From an uncultured Porphyromonadaceae bacterium (GTDB lineage: Bacteria; Bacteroidota; Bacteroidia; Bacteroidales; Muribaculaceae): a stretch of DNA of 15,530 nucleotides. Location of the stretch: the NCBI GenBank assembly GCA_947176615.1, contig CAMWRO010000037.1, positions 1 through 15,530 on the forward strand. Direction: 5' to 3'. The notes under the pieces are model-generated. The model was not told the DNA's origin, did no database searches, and saw only the letters and a list, made by a program, of their open reading frames with translations. Shown here one piece after another: positions 1 through 6,991 of the stretch. The position numbers and the translations under genes are program-made. Within the stretch, counting starts at the first letter, position 1. Every line of letters starts with the position of its first letter.

Positions 1-578
1 GGATATATTTCCCGGTAGTCGATTCCGTTTTGTCTGAAAAATTCTTTGAAGGAATAATGGGTTATTACTACGCCGACGCTTCCAACCTCGCAAAGTGGCG
101 AGGCTATAAATGTGCGGTCGCTTGCAGTTCCTAACCAGAAGTGAGCCGAGGCCATGATTCCGGTTACAACTGTCGCGGTCGGCTTGGTGCAGTTCTCAAC
201 GGCGGCGGCCGCCATGTCGAGGTGCGAAACCATACCGCCGGGGCCGTCGATAACGAACACTACGCCGCAAATATTCGGATTCAGTTCGGCGGCTTCTACT
301 TGCTTGATTACCCATTCCGATTCCCACGAATAGAGAACCCCGGTAAGAGTAATCACGGCGATAGAATCGACAGGGAGCGTAATGTCGTCGAGTTCGTACC
401 ACTTAGCCATGTAAGGGGCGGCGGTTGCCTTTACGGTGCATTTTTCTTGCGAGAGCTGCGCGGCGGCGGCTTGTATATTGCCGTTTATTATAGACGGCAT
501 CAGGAGCGACACGGTATTTTCAAAATCGTGTCGCTGTATAGTCCAGTTGTCAGAGAAAAAACGTTGTAGCCTGTTCAT
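1..578 (-). CDS. Phage S49-family (SppA/ClpP-fold) head maturation protease, 3' part beyond window
   Basis: Reading the minus strand from the ATG at 578 gives 192 codons without a stop, running off the left edge. The fold is that of S49 serine peptidases, which phages use to process scaffold and capsid proteins. Visible hallmarks are a hydrophobic beta strand with VFVIDGPGG (residues 107-115) and the nucleophile segment GIMASAHFWLG (140-150), where Ser144 aligns with the SppA catalytic Ser. It is followed by SPLCEVGSVGVVITHYSFKE (160-179), the usual strand after the nucleophile. In SppA the catalytic Lys lies about 50 residues after the Ser, so here it would fall just outside the window. There is no signal peptide, which argues for a phage protease over a cellular SppA. 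Opposite-strand ORFs here are shadows. The gene follows two small phage genes on the same strand. Family assignment is confident; substrate is inferred. Confidence 0.85.
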   Translation of the reverse strand, partial: MNRLQRFFSDNWTIQRHDFENTVSLLMPSIINGNIQAAAAQLSQEKCTVKATAAPYMAKWYELDDITLPVDSIAVITLTGVLYSWESEWVIKQVEAAELNPNICGVVFVIDGPGGMVSHLDMAAAAVENCTKPTATVVTGIMASAHFWLGTASDRTFIASPLCEVGSVGVVITHYSFKEFFRQNGIDYREIY

Positions 579-581
579 GCA

Positions 582-603
582 GTTAATTTTGGTGCAAATT
601 AAC
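582..603. repeat. Perfect 8-bp inverted repeat just upstream of the protease start
   Basis: GTTAATTT (582-589) and AAATTAAC (596-603) form a perfect hairpin with a 6-nt loop. It ends 3 nt before the protease ATG on the minus strand. It could be an operator, or an RNA hairpin that occludes the start. Nothing in the sequence separates these options. Confidence 0.5.
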
Positions 604-630
604 CACATATCGCGGGCGCGTGGAAGGACT

Positions 631-1069
631 TTAATCAGCTAAAAAACCGTCAGGGTGAACATCCTCGCCCTGAAGTGTAACAATAAAAACGCCACCTTCG
701 GTAATGTAATCGAGAGTGAGGGGCCAATCCGGAGAACCCGACACCCTCTGCTTCCCGTATTCGTCGATATAAACGGCGACCAGTCGAGAAACTTTATACC
801 CTTCGAGTGTGTCGGCGACGGATTCCGACACATCGGAACGCTCGAAAGTTATTTTCTTCTTTAATTTTCCGTTGTCGGTGGTCGTGGATATTTTGACAGT
901 ACCCGGAACGGCTTCCGCGTCGATAGCCTCGCCGAGTAACATTATAATCACCCTTGACTGAATCCGGGCAAATCTCGACAGCCGGGCGAGTGGTATTATT
1001 TTTAAGCTGTGGCAGGTTGAAACGGTAGAACGGTTCATAATTTAACGGCTTTAACTTATTGAATTTCAA
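631..1069 (-). CDS. Small phage protein of unknown function, probably frameshifted
   Basis: The downstream part (ATG at 942 to the stop at 631) is a clean coding frame with regular beta-strand-like character (GKLKKKITFERSD, RLVAVYIDEYGK, GGVFIVTLQGED). In that frame an ATG also exists at 1038, but 1038-943 there uses rare codons (AGA, AGG, ATA-ATA) and looks non-coding. The neighbouring frame over 1069-945 reads convincingly as protein (LKPLNYEPFYRFNLPQLK onward) and starts with TTG at 1069 directly after a stop codon. Joining the two needs a +1 shift near 940-947. I therefore read this as one gene of about 146 residues that has gained one base, or carries a sequencing error. The alternative is an independent short gene starting at 942 or 1038. 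It lies 52 bp before the S49 protease in the same orientation, so a role in the head or early morphogenesis module is possible. I do not recognise the family. Confidence 0.55.
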
Positions 1070-1079
1070 TTACTCGGCG

Positions 1080-1101
1080 TTTTTCCGACATTTTTCCGAC
1101 G
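1080..1101. repeat. Tandem 11-bp direct repeat upstream of the small phage gene
   Basis: TTTTTCCGACA (1080-1090) is followed immediately by TTTTTCCGACG (1091-1101). The period of 11 bp is one helical turn, and the pair sits just upstream of the 631-1069 gene on its promoter side. It resembles a paired binding site for a DNA-binding protein. The core TGTCGG (opposite strand) also recurs with 11-bp spacing at 7997-8018. Confidence 0.5.
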
Positions 1102-1167
1102 AAAGTACCTCAAAAAAAGGACAAATCGCGCTATCCGGTCGGGTAAATAATTCCTTATAAAAGTGAA

Positions 1168-1635
1168 CTATTTTCGGGAATATCCGCGCTTTTTTTTACG
1201 GCGTTGTTTATCGCGCCACCTCTGGTAGTTCTTCAAAAGCGCGTCCTCCGTAATTGAATCTATCGCATATTTACGCATGAACATAAAAACGGATTCTTTG
1301 AATTGAATCCCGTTAATATGCTTGTTCTCGTCCATGAGGTCGTGCAGCTCGGCCCACATCATAAGGCGCATTTTGTCGCCGAGTATCTTCTGCGCCCTCC
1401 CTGACAGGTAGTTGAACGTTATAGGGTCTTTCCCTATCCTTCTCTCAGGTAAAGCAAATTCGAGATTGCCTGTGTCAATCGGACAGGAGGCCGGGCGTTT
1501 CTGGAGAAGGTCGAAAATCAGGATATAAATATCGAGAGCCGGCGGAAATCTGACGGATCCGGCTTCGTGGTCGTAAAATTTACCCTTGATATACTCGGCC
1601 ACGTGCGGTTCTACTGTTATTTTAATTGTCATCAT
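1168..1635 (-). CDS. Phage-type protein of unknown function, 155 aa, basic C-terminus
   Basis: The frame opens with two ATGs (1635 and 1632); either could be the start. The protein has a mixed N-terminal half (TIKITVEPHVAEYIKGKF, then VRFP and a helical LDIYILIFDLLQKRP segment). The helical C-terminal half contains WAELHDLMDENKHINGIQF and TEDALLKNYQRWRDKQRRKK and ends in a strongly basic tail. My impression is that proteins of this build (helices ending in ALLKNYQRWR plus a basic tail) occur in Bacteroidales prophages without assigned function; I cannot confirm this here. The basic tail suggests nucleic-acid binding. The position, first gene of the transcript leading to the S49 protease, would also suit a small terminase or late regulator. 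A -7 box lies 25 bp upstream of the start, so this gene probably opens a transcript. Confidence 0.75.
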   Translation of the reverse strand: MMTIKITVEPHVAEYIKGKFYDHEAGSVRFPPALDIYILIFDLLQKRPASCPIDTGNLEFALPERRIGKDPITFNYLSGRAQKILGDKMRLMMWAELHDLMDENKHINGIQFKESVFMFMRKYAIDSITEDALLKNYQRWRDKQRRKKKRGYSRK

Positions 1636-1659
1636 GGTTCGGGGATTGATTTATAACTG

Positions 1660-1667
1660 CAAATTTA
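1660..1667 (-). promoter_or_regulatory. Bacteroidetes -7 box (TAAATTTG) for the late-side transcript
   Basis: Read on the minus strand, TAAATTTG matches the Bacteroidetes -7 consensus TAnnTTTG exactly and lies 24-32 bp upstream of the ATG at 1635. No good TTG -33 element is seen at the usual distance, so this promoter may need an activator. Confidence 0.5.
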
Positions 1668-1742
1668 CGAATTATTCTCTACTCTATGGCGAATTACGCC
1701 TTACAAAGGATTTGTTTACCTGAATAAGGTGCAAAATCATCT

Positions 1743-2002
1743 GAAATTTTTGTTACCGCGTTATTTGTTTCTAATCGCTTGTCGTTCAAAAATGTAGAGC
1801 CGATACAAATCGAAAATCAATTTTGTATCACTCCGCAGAAGTTTGTTACCCTTCCCCCTCTCCGGCAGGTGTAACAAAACGAAAAATCTTTGTTACACCG
1901 ATTGTTACCACTTTTGTTACGCCTTCCCCCTTTTCTTTATTACTTGATTTCTACTTTGTTATCATCTTTGCAAACATTTCGTTACAAGGTAACAAAAATT
2001 TC
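1743..2002. repeat. Array of TTTGTTAC boxes framed by a 15-bp inverted repeat; candidate origin or control region
   Basis: The octamer TTTGTTAC occurs exactly six times: plus orientation at 1749-1756, 1842-1849, 1889-1896 and 1913-1920, minus orientation at 1871-1878 and 1989-1996. Near copies lie at 1901-1908 (ATTGTTAC), 1955-1962 (TTTGTTAT) and 1978-1985 (TTCGTTAC). Two plus copies are followed at once by CCTTCCCCCT (1850-1859, 1922-1931). GGTGTAACAAA (1868-1878) and TTTGTTACACC (1889-1899) make a perfect 11-bp inverted repeat with a 10-nt loop. GATACAAA (1802-1809) and TTTGTATC (1822-1829) make a second, separate inverted repeat. The whole array is bounded by GAAATTTTTGTTACC (1743-1757) and its exact complement at 1988-2002. 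The stretch has no convincing gene, is AT-rich, and lies between the replication and late modules. Iteron-type origin, partition site or multi-operator switch are all compatible. Confidence 0.7.
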
Positions 2003-2069
2003 GTATAAAATTAGAAGGGGGTATGGGGTGAGGCAAGGAGGTCGCGAAATGCGCCGGGGCGAAAAGAAG

Positions 2070-2116
2070 GAGCCGAGCCACCTCGCTTTGTCGCGAGTTA
2101 GCCCGGCTCCCGGCTC
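2070..2116 (-). terminator. Hairpin terminator of the replication operon
   Basis: On the plus strand, GAGCC-GAGCC (2070-2079) pairs with GGCTC (2105-2109) and GGCTC (2112-2116), and CTCGC (2082-2086) pairs with GCGAG (2093-2097) at the tip. It begins about 35 bp beyond the stop at 2152 on the minus strand. It is followed in that direction by a mildly U-rich stretch (CTTCTTTTC), so it probably ends the 6646-2152 transcript, though the U-run is weak. Confidence 0.55.
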
Positions 2117-2151
2117 GAAATAGAATGTCTTATGTCAATTGTCGGCGTTCA

Positions 2152-2547
2152 TCAGAACGGCAAAGGGATAACGGCTGATATCGCACGCTCAATGGTGGCG
2201 ACTTCGGCTATCTCGAAGTTATCGAAAAGATCGATATGTCCCCAGCGGCGGTACGGCTCTTTGCCCGGAGGGTATTCCTGTCCGTCGTATATGCGGACGA
2301 ATACCTGACCAAATAGATGCGATTCAGGCTGTGGTCTATGAACCGAGTATAACACGCCTTCAGATTCGAGCCACTGTTCAATAACGGAGTATTTAACCCT
2401 TGGGAACTGTGTCGGCTCGTTAGTTATCTCGCCATTGCTGCTATACCATTCAGTCGTGAACGGCGGTTTATTGAACTTTGAAATGTGAAAATCCTTCTTT
2501 GCAAGTTTCTTCGCAATCGTGAAGGAGGTGTAAATTTCTTGTGTCAT
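2152..2547 (-). CDS. Small phage protein of unknown function, 131 aa
   Basis: The start ATG (2547) overlaps the stop of the preceding gene in an ATGA, the tightest kind of translational coupling, so the gene is real and co-expressed with 2544-2774. The product is soluble with no signal peptide or membrane segment. It is rich in aromatic residues and short beta-like stretches (TSFTIAKKLAKKDFHISKF, LYSVHRPQPESHLFGQVFVRIYDG, HIDLFDNFEIAEVATIERAI). I do not recognise the family. It is the last gene before the hairpin at 2070-2116. Confidence 0.75.
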   Translation of the reverse strand: MTQEIYTSFTIAKKLAKKDFHISKFNKPPFTTEWYSSNGEITNEPTQFPRVKYSVIEQWLESEGVLYSVHRPQPESHLFGQVFVRIYDGQEYPPGKEPYRRWGHIDLFDNFEIAEVATIERAISAVIPLPF

Positions 2548-2774
2548 GGTTGAAAAAATTTAGGTTCTGGTGGTTCTACCGGCTGCCATTGTGGAGTTCC
2601 CTCGCCGTGTATGAGTTTATACAGCTTACGAGCATAGCGGCCGGCGTGGTTACATTCGGCGTTAAAATCCTCGTCGAGAGTTCCTGACATAGCAAAGAGA
2701 GTTTCGAGGTGTTCCCGAATTTCATCGGCTTCCCTTTCGGTTAGCGATATTCTTCCATTTGCGTCTTTCTTCAT
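2544..2774 (-). CDS. Small helical phage protein of unknown function, 76 aa
   Basis: The frame is locked at both ends by ATGA overlaps: its ATG (2774) overlaps the stop of the PP-loop gene, and its TGA overlaps the ATG of the 131-aa gene. The first 60 residues are charged and helix-forming (RISLTEREADEIREHLETLF, then ARKLYKLIHG). The tail is proline-rich (WQPVEPPEPKFFQP). No known motif is visible. Coupling to the PP-loop protein makes a role as partner or modulator possible, but this is only inference. Confidence 0.75.
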   Translation of the reverse strand: MKKDANGRISLTEREADEIREHLETLFAMSGTLDEDFNAECNHAGRYARKLYKLIHGEGTPQWQPVEPPEPKFFQP

Positions 2775-3696
2775 GTCGTAAATAAATCTGTTGGTTCTTC
2801 ATCAGGGAGGAAGCGACCGACAACTGCCAGAGCCTTGCGAAGTGCCTCGCGAAACGTCGTGCCATTGTTCTTATACGCCATAACCATGTCGTAGCACTTC
2901 GGGTGTTCCTTTAGGAGTATAGCAAACCTTTCGTCGTCGTCGAATTGTGCGCCGAAGCCGCAACCCATACAGCCTGTACGTTTTGCGCCTTTGTGGTATA
3001 TTTCGGATATAGGCAGGTTCATGCGTTGAATGTAGGCCCAAACATCTGCTTCGGTCCATATCGACAAAGGTCGGGAGGCGGATTTTTCACCGAATACATT
3101 GCAACCGCCGGCTCGTACCCATTGCCCGGCTCTCATACTGCTCTCGGAAGCCATAACGCCGGTTATAGGTCGGCGGCCTGTTTCTCTCTCGAATACATGA
3201 AACGGGTCTTTCTTCAGTTTCTTACAGCACGCCGGAGAAACCTCGTAAGGTTCAGATAATAAATATCTCCACCTATTTGCTAAACAGAAGTAACCGTTTC
3301 CGAGATATGTCCGGGCGGTTTTGGTATTGGGGTTAACTCTTATCTTGTGAATCTTGTCGGCTGTTTCTTTTCCTATAAGTGGAAATCCGTATTTCGCCCA
3401 GACTTCGGGCGGATTATCTGAATATTCGCGCCGGCTTCTGCCTGCTCTTTGACGAAACGGATTATTTCAGGGTATTCGTTTCCGGTAGAGCAAAACACGG
3501 CGAGAATATCAGGAAACAGGACGCGGCAAAGATGTAGTAAAACGGTGCTGTCCTTCCCTCCTGAGAAGGAGCAATAAACTTTATCAGGTCCGCCCATTCG
3601 TGAAATAAATATGTCGATTGAAGCGAGCGCGTGGTCGATTTTCTGTTGTAGGGTCCACCCCTGACGTTCTCGGAGAGTATTTATATCTATCTTCAT
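2771..3696 (-). pseudogene. PP-loop PAPS/APS-reductase-family protein with 4Fe-4S cysteines, broken by one -1 frameshift
   Basis: The N-terminal frame (ATG 3696, 14 bp after the primase stop) carries the PP-loop SGGKDS (residues 45-50) and runs out at 3373. The same protein continues one frame back from about 3410, without a break, to the stop at 2771. Restored length is about 308 aa. The C-terminal half has adjacent cysteines (PACCKK, about residues 157-158) and, 84 residues later, GCMGC (about 243 and 246). This CC-X84-CxxC layout is the 4Fe-4S pattern of assimilatory APS reductases and is related to DndC-type proteins. It lacks the C-terminal ECGLH catalytic cysteine of true PAPS/APS reductases, so ordinary sulfate assimilation is unlikely. 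Activation of a nucleotide or base, or sulfur transfer, is more plausible. The break lies in a GGGCGG stretch (3407-3412): one missing base or a sequencing error. No other damage is seen, so the lesion is recent or artefactual. Confidence 0.85.
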
Positions 3697-3709
3697 AACT
3701 GTGACCGAA

Positions 3710-6646
3710 TTAAAACGGCGCTCCGTCCTCGGTAACATTGTCAAGGTTGAATAACGGTTGTTGAACAGGAGGGGGTGGCGGGGGATTCTTCAGGCGGTCG
3801 GCTTCCTGTTTGGTGCGTAGATATATCATTTCCTTTTGCACCTTCTTGTGGGTAATAGGGTCCTCGATGCGGCGAAGGATTCGGCCGCCGGAGGTGTGGA
3901 GTTCTTCGGGGTTCAGGCAGTCGATATAATCACAGGTAAAGCAAAAACCTTTCAACTGCTTGGAAAATTTCTGCATAGTGATTTTGCTAACGCCGGAAAA
4001 ACGTTTATAATCCTCGTAGGCTTTTTCTCTGATAATCTCGCAATTCAGATTGTCGCCGTTTCCGTTCTCGTCGATAGCGAAATAACCTTCAGCCCATTCT
4101 CTGAAGTTGTCGGACATATCCCGGAGGTATTTACGGAATATGATATTACCCATCTGAGGTTCTATTTTAACAGGTAGCGAAGCAACGGAGAGATAAAACC
4201 GGACACATTGAAGGATAAAATTTATATCGGCTTCCCATTCCGCCTCTGTGTAGTTGCTTCCGAACAGGTCTTTATTAAAGTCCGTGCGGATTTGGCGCGT
4301 TTCGAGATAGTCGTTATCTTCCGTTCTCTGGTGGTAGTAGTCAGAGAACACAACGAAAAGCATACGGCCGACGCTTGAGCCGTCGAACTCCTTCGGAACG
4401 TAGTTTGTAGTAAATGCAAATTTCGGCGCGTCGTTGAACGGCAAAGTATATGCTGAAACGTTCTTTGTGTTGATCGTGATGTCGCTCGTAATATTGTCGT
4501 AGAACTGTTTGAACGGCAGATATTCGTCGCAGTCGTCAATAACGACTATACCGAGGTGTTTATTTACTTGTTCAAATGCGAATTGATTTTCCAGTAATTT
4601 AGGATTTCGACCCGATAGTTTGAGCCAACGGGTGAAGTTCGACAGGGCGCGGAACATGAAAAATTTACCGGAACGGCCGTTACATTGATCATTCTCTCCC
4701 ACAACGTTATCCATAACAAATGGGGCCCACGCTCTCGACTCTGACTTGTAACGGTGCATCATAAACCCGATTGTAAAAATCTTGTTGATAAGACACTGTT
4801 TCTGCTCCTGTATCTCGGCGGCGGTTAGTCCGGGACCGGCGATATTGAAGCGGTTTTCCTCCAGATATTGCGCGGCTTCTTCGGGCGGTAATTCGGCGAG
4901 GTTTTGCTCTAGTTCCTTACGCCAGTGAATACGCGACGAGTTAGTCAGGTATTTGAAATAATTCGAGGCATGAGGCAATATGTTAATATCGAAATCCTCG
5001 CTTTCATAACATCCCTCTGGGTGTGTAATCTCGAACATATCGGGAAGGAATTTTATATTATGACCGATAACATTTTCCTCCCACACATAGCGGCCGATTG
5101 CGGCGGTTCTATTGTCGTGCCTGATGATTTCTTTACCTGTAACCTCTACGGCGAAGTTCGGGAAGTAAAAGAATTGTGACCACTCGGTGTAGTTGGTAAA
5201 ATCTGGGTCGGTTTCTGTCAGGGCTTCTAAAGAGGCCGCGGAGAGGGTCGGCGTTGTAAGTACGAGATTGCGCAGCTCGCGCGGTCTGGCTGTTTCGATA
5301 GTCCAACGATGAACGAACTCGCGGATTTCCTTCGGGGTAACGAGTTTCACGATATTGCCCTCGATACGGACAAATTGAGTTCCGGACGCGTGTTTATCCT
5401 TCAGGGTATAGAACCCGTTCAGCATTAAAAATTCATGCAAGCACGAAACGTCGATACTGTATTTTATTTTTCCGGTTTTCTCCCCTACGGAGGTGTACCA
5501 GAATTTCGCAGGGGTGGCGAGTTCGAGAAGTCCCCGAAAATCGCTTTTCTCCTTCCGGAGTTCTATCCAGTCGCGGAAGTCTTTGCGCGGCTTGCCTCGG
5601 TTATCTCTGTAATTGGATAACCACGACGGGAGCCATATCGTATGAAGGTCGATAAAGCGCAAAGCGAGTTCCGTACCCTTCAGACGCCCCGTTGCGTCGA
5701 TGTCCGGTATATTGTAGACTACGGAAACGTATCGGTTTATTTGCCGCCACTCCTCCTCGCTTACCTGATAGGTTTCGGAGTTGAACCACAACGGGAAGTA
5801 ACCGAGGGAGCGGACACATATCGCGTCGCGTTCACCGGAACAAATCACGGCTTCGGGCAGTTTCTGCTCCTTGTAGGTTCTATTTTCATTCTCGGGGTTA
5901 GCGCGGAACGTTTTTTCTTCTCGCTCATTTAACTCTGTCCATTGCGCGGCGAGTTCAAATAGCCCGTTAACATAGTGCTGGGGTTTCTTGCCTTTCGGCT
6001 GATATTGGAAACGCCATTGTTTGTCGGCGTTCAGAGGCTCGTATATCTTATAAAAGCGGTCGCGGAGGCCCTTTGAATCAGTGAACCAACATTCCCGCAT
6101 AAAAATCGGGTAACGCTCGTTTGAATACTTATAAATCGCCTCGCGATTCTTCACGGAGATAAGAACCTTAACCCGGTACCAATGCAACGCCTTCAGGTGT
6201 TCAGGAGTTACACGCGGTCCCATAATTCGGCATTCTTCGGTTGTGAAATCTTGGTCGATTTCCCAATAGGTTTCACCGTCGACCTCCTCCGGCTTTGCGG
6301 GTTGCTTGCGAATATCCGGGCGGTTTACTGAGCGGTTTATTTCGTCTGTTACGTTGAATATCTGGGCGAGGTCGAGGATTGCTTCAGGGAATCGCAAACC
6401 TGTTTCCTTCATGTGTACTGCTATCGGGTCGGTCGCTCTGCCTTCGTCGCCGAAATCGGTAATTTTCCAAACCTTGAAGCCTTGTTTTGTCGAAAATAGT
6501 TTAACCGCCGTGCTGGGTGTCCGCTCGTCGTGGCGTGTCTTGAACGGCTTTTTACTCCGGGCTGCTTCCCTTACTTCTGGATAATGCAACGCAAGTATAT
6601 CGAGGCCGTCAGAGGTCGCGGCGTATAATTTTTCAGGGGTTACCAT
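3710..6646 (-). CDS. TOPRIM-primase / SF3-helicase replication protein, 978 aa
   Basis: A multidomain phage replication protein. Residues about 1-100 resemble a primase zinc-ribbon region without cysteines (HDERTPSTAVKLF, ITDFGDEGRATDPIAVH). Residues about 265-345 form a TOPRIM domain with the acidic motif CSGERDA (269-275) and the DxD motif IPDIDATG (313-320). Residues about 630-800 form a superfamily-3 helicase/D5-like ATPase with Walker A region NGRSGKFF (656-663), Walker B IVVIDDCDE (700-708), sensor FAFTTN (743-748) and an arginine segment GRMLFVVFSDYYH shortly after. The Walker A lysine is followed by Phe rather than Ser/Thr. The C-terminus has a six-proline run and a disordered tail. 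It would synthesise primers and unwind the element's DNA. It heads the operon with the PP-loop gene. Start at 6646 is chosen as the first ATG after the leader; no frame damage is seen. Confidence 0.9.
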   Translation of the reverse strand: MVTPEKLYAATSDGLDILALHYPEVREAARSKKPFKTRHDERTPSTAVKLFSTKQGFKVWKITDFGDEGRATDPIAVHMKETGLRFPEAILDLAQIFNVTDEINRSVNRPDIRKQPAKPEEVDGETYWEIDQDFTTEECRIMGPRVTPEHLKALHWYRVKVLISVKNREAIYKYSNERYPIFMRECWFTDSKGLRDRFYKIYEPLNADKQWRFQYQPKGKKPQHYVNGLFELAAQWTELNEREEKTFRANPENENRTYKEQKLPEAVICSGERDAICVRSLGYFPLWFNSETYQVSEEEWRQINRYVSVVYNIPDIDATGRLKGTELALRFIDLHTIWLPSWLSNYRDNRGKPRKDFRDWIELRKEKSDFRGLLELATPAKFWYTSVGEKTGKIKYSIDVSCLHEFLMLNGFYTLKDKHASGTQFVRIEGNIVKLVTPKEIREFVHRWTIETARPRELRNLVLTTPTLSAASLEALTETDPDFTNYTEWSQFFYFPNFAVEVTGKEIIRHDNRTAAIGRYVWEENVIGHNIKFLPDMFEITHPEGCYESEDFDINILPHASNYFKYLTNSSRIHWRKELEQNLAELPPEEAAQYLEENRFNIAGPGLTAAEIQEQKQCLINKIFTIGFMMHRYKSESRAWAPFVMDNVVGENDQCNGRSGKFFMFRALSNFTRWLKLSGRNPKLLENQFAFEQVNKHLGIVVIDDCDEYLPFKQFYDNITSDITINTKNVSAYTLPFNDAPKFAFTTNYVPKEFDGSSVGRMLFVVFSDYYHQRTEDNDYLETRQIRTDFNKDLFGSNYTEAEWEADINFILQCVRFYLSVASLPVKIEPQMGNIIFRKYLRDMSDNFREWAEGYFAIDENGNGDNLNCEIIREKAYEDYKRFSGVSKITMQKFSKQLKGFCFTCDYIDCLNPEELHTSGGRILRRIEDPITHKKVQKEMIYLRTKQEADRLKNPPPPPPVQQPLFNLDNVTEDGAPF

Positions 6647-6913
6647 AACTTGTAACAGATTACAGAATTACAAATATTTCCGGCGTTTTCTACCCCCCCC
6701 GATTTTCGGAAATCGGCTTTGTCGCTTCGCTTGGCGAAGAATTGAGGTTGTCCGGTAACTGTTTTGCAAAGAGAGCGACAAAACAGGGAAGGGGGAAGGA
6801 CGCGCAAAACATTAATTTTCATCGCTGAATAAATTTAGTTGTATAGCATAGCCAAACGACGTTAATCGCGATTCCACACGAGCGGAACGGCGGCTGGTCG
6901 GGACCGTGACTAT
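6647..6913. other. Leader region upstream of the primase gene: two hairpins and a C8 run
   Basis: About 270 bp without a convincing gene. CCGATTT (6699-6705) pairs with AAATCGG (6710-6716) around TCGG, directly beside a run of eight C (6693-6700). CTTCGC (6725-6730) pairs with GCGAAG (6734-6739) around TTG. A GTTAC / GTAAC pair (6639-6643, 6652-6656) straddles the primase ATG and recalls the boxes at 1743-2002. A 60-codon minus frame (6822-6640) exists but shows little protein character. I see no clear TAnnTTTG box. Confidence 0.4.
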
Positions 6914-6991
6914 TCATTCGGTCTTGCTGGAGGAATAGCCACGGCGCCGGGCATAATGTCGCAGGTCATACAGCGTTTTCGGGTCGCGCAT
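6914..6991 (-). CDS. Possible 25-residue basic peptide
   Basis: ATG at 6991 opens MRDPKTLYDLRHYARRRGYS and stops at 6914. It overlaps the end of the upstream gene by 26 bp in another frame. The peptide is strongly basic and reads like a genuine helix rather than antisense noise. It is too short to classify and could be a remnant or chance frame. Confidence 0.3.
   Translation of the reverse strand: MRDPKTLYDLRHYARRRGYSSSKTE

Noticed and set aside
141..642. Plus-strand ORFs at 141-569 and 436-642 and a minus ORF at 196-402
   Set aside because: They are shadows of the S49 protease, which is open on the minus strand from 578 to the window edge.
1743..2002. CRISPR array
   Set aside because: Units are 8 bp, occur in both orientations and are irregularly spaced, with no spacer pattern and no cas genes.
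1823..2123. Plus-strand ORFs across the TTTGTTAC array
   Set aside because: Low-complexity translations (repeated Leu/Pro/Ser) that reflect the repeats.
6640..6822. Minus 60-codon ORF before the primase
   Set aside because: Its residues come largely from hairpins and the C8 run; it has no protein-like character.
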